From: Peptococcaceae bacterium BRH_c23
GTDB taxonomy: Bacteria; Bacillota_B; Desulfitobacteriia; Desulfitobacteriales; Desulfitobacteriaceae
Direction: 5' to 3'
DNA length: 11,936 bases
Assembly: GCA_000961805.1 (NCBI GenBank)
Contig: LADV01000082.1
Coordinates: 1-11,936 of the forward strand
A model generated the notes under the pieces. The model saw nothing but the letters and a program-made list of their open reading frames with translations. It was not told the origin of the DNA and did no database searches. Position numbers and translations under genes: made by a program. Positions 7,033 to 11,936 of the stretch are shown in pieces; within the stretch, counting starts at the first letter, position 1; each line of letters begins with the position of its first letter.

Positions 7033-7602
7033 ATGAATATTAGGCAAGGCCTAGCACATGGCCGAATTCTTCCAGCAGTCAAACACATTAGTGATATTTC
7101 GCGTTTGTTGCCCTTGAGTCGTGCTTCAATTGTTATCGTTTTAGGTGGGAGTATCAACGAACTGCCGGAAATTCAGCGGGTTCGCGCGAAACATCCGGAG
7201 AAGTTAGTATTTATGCATGTGGATTTACTGGAAGGAATAGGAAGAGATGCTGAAGGAATTCGTTTTCTGAAAAAGTTTGGTTTGCATGGGATTGTCTCTG
7301 TAAAGTCTCGATTATTAAATTATGCGAAGGACAATGGTCTTTTAACTATTCAAAGGTTGTTTTTACTTGACTCTGAATCGCTGGCTACGGGTTTGAGGCA
7401 AATGGAAAAAAATTCACCAGATGCTATTGAAATTCTTCCAGCGGTCGTCCCTGAAAATGTGATTAGTGAGTTCAAAAGAGTTACGGATCGTCCGCTTCTT
7501 GGGGGAGGACTAATGCGTACGGAAAAAGATATAGAGTTGGCTCTAGCGAACGGATTTGATGGGGTGTCCGTGAGTCGGCAATCTCTCTGGAATATGACTT
7601 AG
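7033..7602 (+). CDS. glpP: Glycerol-3-phosphate-responsive antiterminator GlpP
   Basis: This 189-residue protein matches the GlpP family over its whole usual length. Landmarks are the N-terminal LPAVKHISDI, the phosphate-type TIM-barrel strands FMHVDLLEGIGRDAEGIRFL and GLHGIVSVKS, and the C-terminal IEILPAVVP, GGGLMRTEKDIELAL and GFDGVSVS. In Bacillus subtilis GlpP with bound G3P acts on the leader RNA of glpD to prevent early termination. Here it is encoded inside the cluster, between the kinase that makes G3P and the dehydrogenase that consumes it, with a hairpin 57 bp downstream before glpA. The start is preceded by AGGGAAGG at a workable distance. Confidence 0.92.
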   Translation: MNIRQGLAHGRILPAVKHISDISRLLPLSRASIVIVLGGSINELPEIQRVRAKHPEKLVFMHVDLLEGIGRDAEGIRFLKKFGLHGIVSVKSRLLNYAKDNGLLTIQRLFLLDSESLATGLRQMEKNSPDAIEILPAVVPENVISEFKRVTDRPLLGGGLMRTEKDIELALANGFDGVSVSRQSLWNMT

Positions 7603-7658
7603 TAGGCTATTGATGGACGGGGAAAAATCATATAAGGCGGCTCGGAGAATAAGTGAAG

Positions 7659-7699
7659 CCACCAAAGAGGCCATTGCGAAACAACGGTTTCTTTGGTGG
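7659..7699 (+). promoter_or_regulatory. Hairpin in the glpP-glpA spacer, possible GlpP-controlled attenuator
   Basis: CCACCAAAGA (7659-7668) and TCTTTGGTGG (7690-7699) form a perfect 10-bp stem with a 21-nt loop, followed by TTCCTAATTT. The trailing T-tract is interrupted, so terminator strength is doubtful. The hairpin ends 15 bp before the glpA Shine-Dalgarno and lies in a 127-bp gap, unusual beside the 4-bp overlap of glpA and glpB. Its position suits a target for GlpP. Confidence 0.45.
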
Positions 7700-7729
7700 T
7701 TCCTAATTTCGGGCAAGGAGGTAATACAG

Positions 7730-9349
7730 ATGCGTGAGATTGATACCCACGTTGTAGTAATTGGAGGGGGAGCGACAGGGGTTGGCATATTGCGAGATCT
7801 TAGTCTGCGTGGAATACCAGCCCTCTTGTTAGAACAAGGAGATTTGGCCCATGGGACAAGTTCACGCTTCCACGGCCTATTGCACAGTGGCGGGCGTTAC
7901 GCGGTCAAAGATGATAAAGCAGCGCAAGAGTGTATCGAGGAAAATAGGATTTTGAAACATATTGCAGCACATTGCATTAAAGATACTTCGGGTTGGTTTA
8001 TATATTTAAAGGGGGATGATCCAAACTATTTGCAGTTGTGGCTCAAGGGGTGCGCACAAACGGGAATAACCGTTAAGGAGATTCCTCTTGAAGAGGCGTT
8101 TCGGCTCGAACCGTTGTTGACACGACAGGCGACACGGGTTTTCGAAGTGCCAGATGCTACTGTGGATGGTTTTAAACTGCTATGGGCGAACGTGAAATCC
8201 GCAGAAAAATATGGAGGAAATTATCGAACGTACTGTAAGGTTAAGTCGCTCTGGTTAGAAAATAGGCAAGTTAAGGGAGTCTATGCGGAAGATTTCATCA
8301 CCGGTGAAACGCTACTGGTCCGTAGCAAAATTGTGGTGAATGCCGCGGGGCCTTGGTCTTCTGAGATTGCGGCAATGTCTGGCTTTGACGTGCACATTCT
8401 AAAAAACAAAGGTTCTCTACTTGTGTTCAACAAGCGGTTGTTTAATCGAGTGATTAACCGTTTGCGGACACCGGGCGATGGTGAGATTTTTGTACCGCAT
8501 GAAACCGTGACTATTTTTGGGACGACTTCACATAAGGTAGAATCGCCGGATGATCATAAGGTTGATGAACAAGATGTAGCGCATTTGATCGAAATGGGCC
8601 AAAACTTAGTGGAAGAGATTGAACAACACCGTATTGTTCGGGCGTTCGCCGGCATTCGCCCTTTGTATGAAAGTGTAGACGCCTCAGACCATGAAGGGCG
8701 AGGGATTAGCCGAAATTTTGTACTCATAGATCATGAAAAAATGGACGGGGTTCGCGGGCTCGTTAGTATCGTGGGTGGTAAATTAACGACGTATCGTTTG
8801 ATGGCAGAGAAAGTTACCGATTGGGTTGCCGCTAAATTAGAGGTGCATACTGTATGCCGTACCGCGGAAGAACCCTTGCAAAATGAACTCCCCACAGAAG
8901 TTTGGGATAAGGCACGTCAATTATTAGGAACGATTGCTGCGGACAAGATGATGGAACGTTTAAACGAACAAGCCGGATCCGTCGTTGAGGCTATAGCTCG
9001 TCAACCACTGTTGGGACAATTTGTATGTGAATGTGAAATGGTCACTCAAGCAGAAGTTCTTCATGCCCTGCAAGATCTCGCGGTCCACTCGCTTGACGAT
9101 CTTCGTCATCAGACCCGGCTGGGAATGGGGACGTGTCAAGGCGCTTATTGTACCTATCGAGCGACCCCCATGATTCAGGAGGCGTTCGGCGGTTGGGAGA
9201 GAACCGTAAAAGAATATCAAAGCCTATTGGGCGAACGTTGGCGAGGGATAACCCCAGTTCTTTGGGGCGAGCAACTTCGTGAGAGTGAATTAGCACGAGC
9301 TTTGTATTTGAACGTTCTGGATTTCAAGGCCGAAGAAAGTGAGGGATGA
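7730..9349 (+). CDS. glpA: Anaerobic glycerol-3-phosphate dehydrogenase subunit A (GlpA)
   Basis: This 539-residue FAD subunit oxidises G3P to dihydroxyacetone phosphate. The dinucleotide-binding motif VVVIGGGATGVGILRDL lies at residues 8-24, followed by GDLAHGTSSRFHGLLHSGGRY, the family segment near the flavin. Other GlpA/GlpD landmarks are VVNAAGPWSSEIA, FAGIRPLY and VSIVGGKLTTYRLMAE. The C-terminal domain carries four cysteines, CEC (433, 435) and CQGAYC (469, 474), the pattern of a BFD-like iron-sulfur domain. ATG 7730 is chosen because AAGGAGG lies eight bases upstream and the flavin motif begins at once; the in-frame TTG at 7610 would add 40 residues not typical of GlpA and would read through the spacer hairpin. 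The gene overlaps glpB by 4 bp. Confidence 0.95.
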   Translation: MREIDTHVVVIGGGATGVGILRDLSLRGIPALLLEQGDLAHGTSSRFHGLLHSGGRYAVKDDKAAQECIEENRILKHIAAHCIKDTSGWFIYLKGDDPNYLQLWLKGCAQTGITVKEIPLEEAFRLEPLLTRQATRVFEVPDATVDGFKLLWANVKSAEKYGGNYRTYCKVKSLWLENRQVKGVYAEDFITGETLLVRSKIVVNAAGPWSSEIAAMSGFDVHILKNKGSLLVFNKRLFNRVINRLRTPGDGEIFVPHETVTIFGTTSHKVESPDDHKVDEQDVAHLIEMGQNLVEEIEQHRIVRAFAGIRPLYESVDASDHEGRGISRNFVLIDHEKMDGVRGLVSIVGGKLTTYRLMAEKVTDWVAAKLEVHTVCRTAEEPLQNELPTEVWDKARQLLGTIAADKMMERLNEQAGSVVEAIARQPLLGQFVCECEMVTQAEVLHALQDLAVHSLDDLRHQTRLGMGTCQGAYCTYRATPMIQEAFGGWERTVKEYQSLLGERWRGITPVLWGEQLRESELARALYLNVLDFKAEESEG

Positions 9350-10593
9350 ACGAGATGTGGGATGCCGTAGTGGTGGGGGGCGGTTTAGCCGGTTGGATAG
9401 CAGGAATTCGAGCCGCCCAACGGGGCAAAAAGGTGCTTTTAGTCACGGAAGGAGTCGGAACGCTCTTTTATTTCTCGGGGATTTTTGATTATGGAGATGT
9501 CGAGCGTTTGCGTCATTTGCCGAAACACCCCTATACCTTATTTGATTCACAGGCGATAGCTCAGGGCAAACGCTTCGTCCAAGAGATCTGTCCGGAGTAT
9601 GTTGTGAATGACACACCACAGTTTGCTTTCACGGTTCTAGGAACTGTACGTCAAGGAGACCTTATGCCGCGCAGTATGGCTCTTCCGGATCGACAGGAAC
9701 AAGGGGAACTCGTACTTTTAGTGCCCGAAGGATTGAAAGATTTCTTTCCGGAGATCGTGGTGGCTAACATGGCTCGAGAATTTCCAGGCTGGCAGGTGAG
9801 TGTGAAGAGGATGCAAGTGGATGCTCTTGCGGAATGGACCCGACTGGGTAAGAGTGTGTCGAGCATTGATTATGCGAATATCTGGAGGTCGGAAGAGGGT
9901 CAGAGAGCTCTCACCCACGAAATTGAAGAGATTAAAAGACAGTATTGGGAAGCAGACGGGTCGCAAGGAAAGATTATCGTGGTTCTGCCCAGTCTGGTAA
10001 GGGAGTACTTTGATGCTTCACGCACAAAATCCTATAAGAATGAATTTTCTCTACCGGTATTGGAAATGAGTTCATTTGTGCCCAGCCCACATGGTCGTTA
10101 TTTCGCTGAATATCTAAAGCATATGTTTACCGATTTAGGAGGGGAATTGATGATCGGGGCTCGTGCGATATCTTTAAACGGAGAGTCAACGTCCGAAAGT
10201 CAGGCGAAGGTGTGTCAAGAAATTATGGTTCACAGTATGGGTAAATCGTTGCGTTTGAAAGGCAAGAAGTTTATCTTAGCGACAGGTGGGCTTTTAGGTG
10301 GGGGAATCAAAGTGGGTATGGCAAGAAAAACAATACGTGAAGGCGTCTTTGATCTTCCCCTATTTGTTCCGAAAGAGTGGAGTGAGCCCCAGTTCTTTGC
10401 TCCTCAGCCGTTTGCCCAGATCGGCGTAGAAACGGATGAATTTATGCGTCCCCTTAATCCCGAACGTGGGCAAGTGGTTTGGGATAATGTCCATGTCGTG
10501 GGAAGAATGCTTGCCCATTGGGATCCTTGGACCCAAAGGTGTGGCGGAGGGGTTTCGGTTACATCTGGTTACGCAGCAGCTGAATTAATTTAG
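9346..10593 (+). CDS. glpB: Anaerobic glycerol-3-phosphate dehydrogenase subunit B (GlpB)
   Basis: This 415-residue flavoprotein subunit pairs with GlpA in the G3P dehydrogenase. The nucleotide-binding motif AVVVGGGLAGWIAGIRAAQ is at residues 7-25. The C-terminal flavin segments QPFAQIGVETDEFMRPLNPE, VHVVGRMLAH and CGGGVSVTSGYAAAELI (about 399-415) are typical of GlpB. Its ATG overlaps the glpA stop (ATGA), indicating translational coupling and a fixed ratio to GlpA. A second ATG three codons on (9355) is an alternative start. The length is normal and no frame damage is visible. glpC follows after 33 bp. Confidence 0.93.
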   Translation: MNEMWDAVVVGGGLAGWIAGIRAAQRGKKVLLVTEGVGTLFYFSGIFDYGDVERLRHLPKHPYTLFDSQAIAQGKRFVQEICPEYVVNDTPQFAFTVLGTVRQGDLMPRSMALPDRQEQGELVLLVPEGLKDFFPEIVVANMAREFPGWQVSVKRMQVDALAEWTRLGKSVSSIDYANIWRSEEGQRALTHEIEEIKRQYWEADGSQGKIIVVLPSLVREYFDASRTKSYKNEFSLPVLEMSSFVPSPHGRYFAEYLKHMFTDLGGELMIGARAISLNGESTSESQAKVCQEIMVHSMGKSLRLKGKKFILATGGLLGGGIKVGMARKTIREGVFDLPLFVPKEWSEPQFFAPQPFAQIGVETDEFMRPLNPERGQVVWDNVHVVGRMLAHWDPWTQRCGGGVSVTSGYAAAELI

Positions 10594-10626
10594 TGGACAG
10601 AACATTTTAGAAAGGAAGGAGGATCC

Positions 10627-11877
10627 TTGACTGTGGATTCAAGAGATGAATTGGCAGCGCGATTGGATGCTTGTCAAAAATGTAATGTGTGTACTGCTCA
10701 GTGTCCAGTGGCCAAAGTTAACCCGCATTTTATTGGCCCGAAAGGGTTAGGACCGGATATGGAACGTTTTCGTATAGGTCAGATCATTCAAGGTGAAACA
10801 ACTTTGGATGATTGCTCTAATTGCAAGACGTGTGAAGTGACTTGCCCATCCGGTGTCAAAATAACGGAGATGATTCTTGAAGCCCGGAGAGCTGCTAGAA
10901 AAGCACCACACAAAAACACGTTGGGTATGAAATTGCGCCTGAGAGGTTATGTTTTGGGTCGGGCGGAATATCTTGGCAAACTAGGGGTCATATGGCCGAC
11001 TATGACAAACCAAGTCTTGAAGATTAAACTTGTGCGCTTGGCGCTCGATAAAGCACTGTCAATCAGCAAGAGTGGCCCTTTACCAGCCTATGGAAAGCCT
11101 CTGGAGGTGCAGGTGGACAAAGGTGGAAAAATGGGAGCAAGTGCTAGCAAACAGGTTGTTTATTTTCCAGGTTGTTATACGCGATATAACGAAGCGGATA
11201 CAGGGCGGGTCATGATCAAGGTGTTAGAGCATGTTGGGTATAGAACTATAGTACCTGATTTTCACTGCTGTGGCTTACCATTAGAGGCGAACGGTCAGTT
11301 TGAGAAGGCACATAAGAACGGCCTTTATAACTTGGAGTTAATGCGACCTTATCTGGAATCGGGTATGCCGATTATTACATCCTGTACGAGCTGCGGTTTG
11401 ACGCTGAAAGAGGATTATCCAAAGTTGCAGACGACATCGGCTCAGCTCATTGGAGCTCAGTCGTATGATTTATTCGAATTTCTGTGGCAACTCTCTGAAA
11501 AAGGGGAATTACCTCTTGACTTTCAGGAAGTTAAGGCGTCCTACGGTTACCATTCCCCCTGCCACTTAAAGGCACAAGGAATCGGAACACCAGCGCTGCG
11601 TATTTTGAGATTAATTCCTGGAGTGAAAATCCGCAATCTTGATGCTGGTTGTTGTGGCTTATCGGGTAGTTATGGCTTTAAAGCTGAAAAATACGACAAA
11701 GCGATGAAAATTGGGAGTACACTCTTTGAAGCGATCAATGTGGGTGCAGGACGCGGAGATTTCCAAGGAATGACGACGGAATGTGGTGTGTGTAAAGTGC
11801 AAATTCAGCACGGTACGGGAATTCCTACGGAGCATCCTGTGCGCATTTTGGCCAAGGCGTATCGTCTTATAAACTAA
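10627..11877 (+). CDS. glpC: Anaerobic glycerol-3-phosphate dehydrogenase subunit C (GlpC), iron-sulfur subunit
   Basis: This 416-residue electron-transfer subunit links GlpAB to the membrane quinone pool. Two ferredoxin-type clusters are read from CQKCNVCTAQCP (Cys16, 19, 22, 26) and CSNCKTCEVTCP (Cys63, 66, 69, 73). Two CCG-type domains follow: PGC at 183 with HCCGLP at 213-218 and CTSC at 253-256, then SPCH at 310-313 with GCCGLSGSYG at 341-350 and CGVC at 386-389. No transmembrane helix is obvious, so membrane contact would be peripheral. The start is TTG 10627, only 4 bases after AAGGAGG, or possibly GTG 10633, two codons later with a 10-base gap; the protein hardly changes. No further gene or terminator is visible from 11878 to the window end. 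Confidence 0.94.
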   Translation: MTVDSRDELAARLDACQKCNVCTAQCPVAKVNPHFIGPKGLGPDMERFRIGQIIQGETTLDDCSNCKTCEVTCPSGVKITEMILEARRAARKAPHKNTLGMKLRLRGYVLGRAEYLGKLGVIWPTMTNQVLKIKLVRLALDKALSISKSGPLPAYGKPLEVQVDKGGKMGASASKQVVYFPGCYTRYNEADTGRVMIKVLEHVGYRTIVPDFHCCGLPLEANGQFEKAHKNGLYNLELMRPYLESGMPIITSCTSCGLTLKEDYPKLQTTSAQLIGAQSYDLFEFLWQLSEKGELPLDFQEVKASYGYHSPCHLKAQGIGTPALRILRLIPGVKIRNLDAGCCGLSGSYGFKAEKYDKAMKIGSTLFEAINVGAGRGDFQGMTTECGVCKVQIQHGTGIPTEHPVRILAKAYRLIN

Positions 11878-11936
11878 TAATGTTATTCCTAAACGTTAAG
11901 ACGCCGATTCTGGAGTCAGATATAGAAGTGCTCAAA

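Noticed and set aside
7610..7729. 40-codon N-terminal extension of glpA from TTG 7610
   Set aside because: It reads through the spacer hairpin, has no good ribosome site, and GlpA proteins start directly with the flavin-binding motif, as the ATG at 7730 does.

Overview
The window looks like the chromosome of an anaerobic, moderately low-G+C Firmicute of the Desulfosporosinus/Desulfitobacterium (Peptococcaceae) type. The reasons are a GlpP-type antiterminator, strong Shine-Dalgarno sites, a sigma-54 regulatory layer, and a three-subunit GlpABC dehydrogenase of the kind used with menaquinone and anaerobic respiration. The genus is inference; no rRNA or other taxonomic marker is present.

Left part (1-3169, all minus strand). 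A glycerol/dihydroxyacetone (dha) locus is interrupted. A sigma-54 activator with an unusual domain order (HPr-like, PAS, PAS, AAA+, Fis-type HTH) lies upstream of dhaK. A close match to a -24/-12 promoter (999-1014) precedes dhaK, and a perfect 15-bp inverted repeat lies about 104 bp upstream of the predicted start of transcription. dhaK keeps only about its first 103 codons. At about position 439 it runs into the end of an IS1634-like insertion sequence whose transposase leaves the window at base 1. The IS carries a promoter and hairpin arranged so that only its own transcript leaves the transposase ribosome site free.

Middle part (3170-4543). A housekeeping-type promoter for the regulator comes first. 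Then comes an rpoN (sigma-54) remnant on the plus strand, with the N-terminus and a large internal piece missing but the RpoN box intact. A G+C-rich nested inverted-repeat element follows (3681-3938), with three CCATGGATGG palindromes in and beside it. An unrecognised ORF tail and a strong terminator (4244-4301) close the region.

Right part (4544-11877, all plus strand). This is an intact glp cluster, glpF-glpK-glpP-glpA-glpB-glpC. Glycerol enters through GlpF and is phosphorylated by GlpK. The glycerol 3-phosphate (G3P) is oxidised to dihydroxyacetone phosphate by GlpAB, and GlpC carries the electrons to the quinone pool. GlpP, a G3P-responsive antiterminator, is encoded inside the cluster. 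A good promoter precedes glpP and a hairpin sits between glpP and glpA, so the dehydrogenase half may be controlled separately.

Together the window shows two routes for glycerol. The DHA-kinase route appears broken by an IS, and the G3P route is complete. The least ordinary points are the HPr-domain regulator with its promoter and candidate enhancer, the self-limiting IS design, the truncated rpoN beside a sigma-54 regulator, the GC-rich folded element, and a GlpK that seems to lack the phosphorylatable histidine of its Gram-positive relatives.
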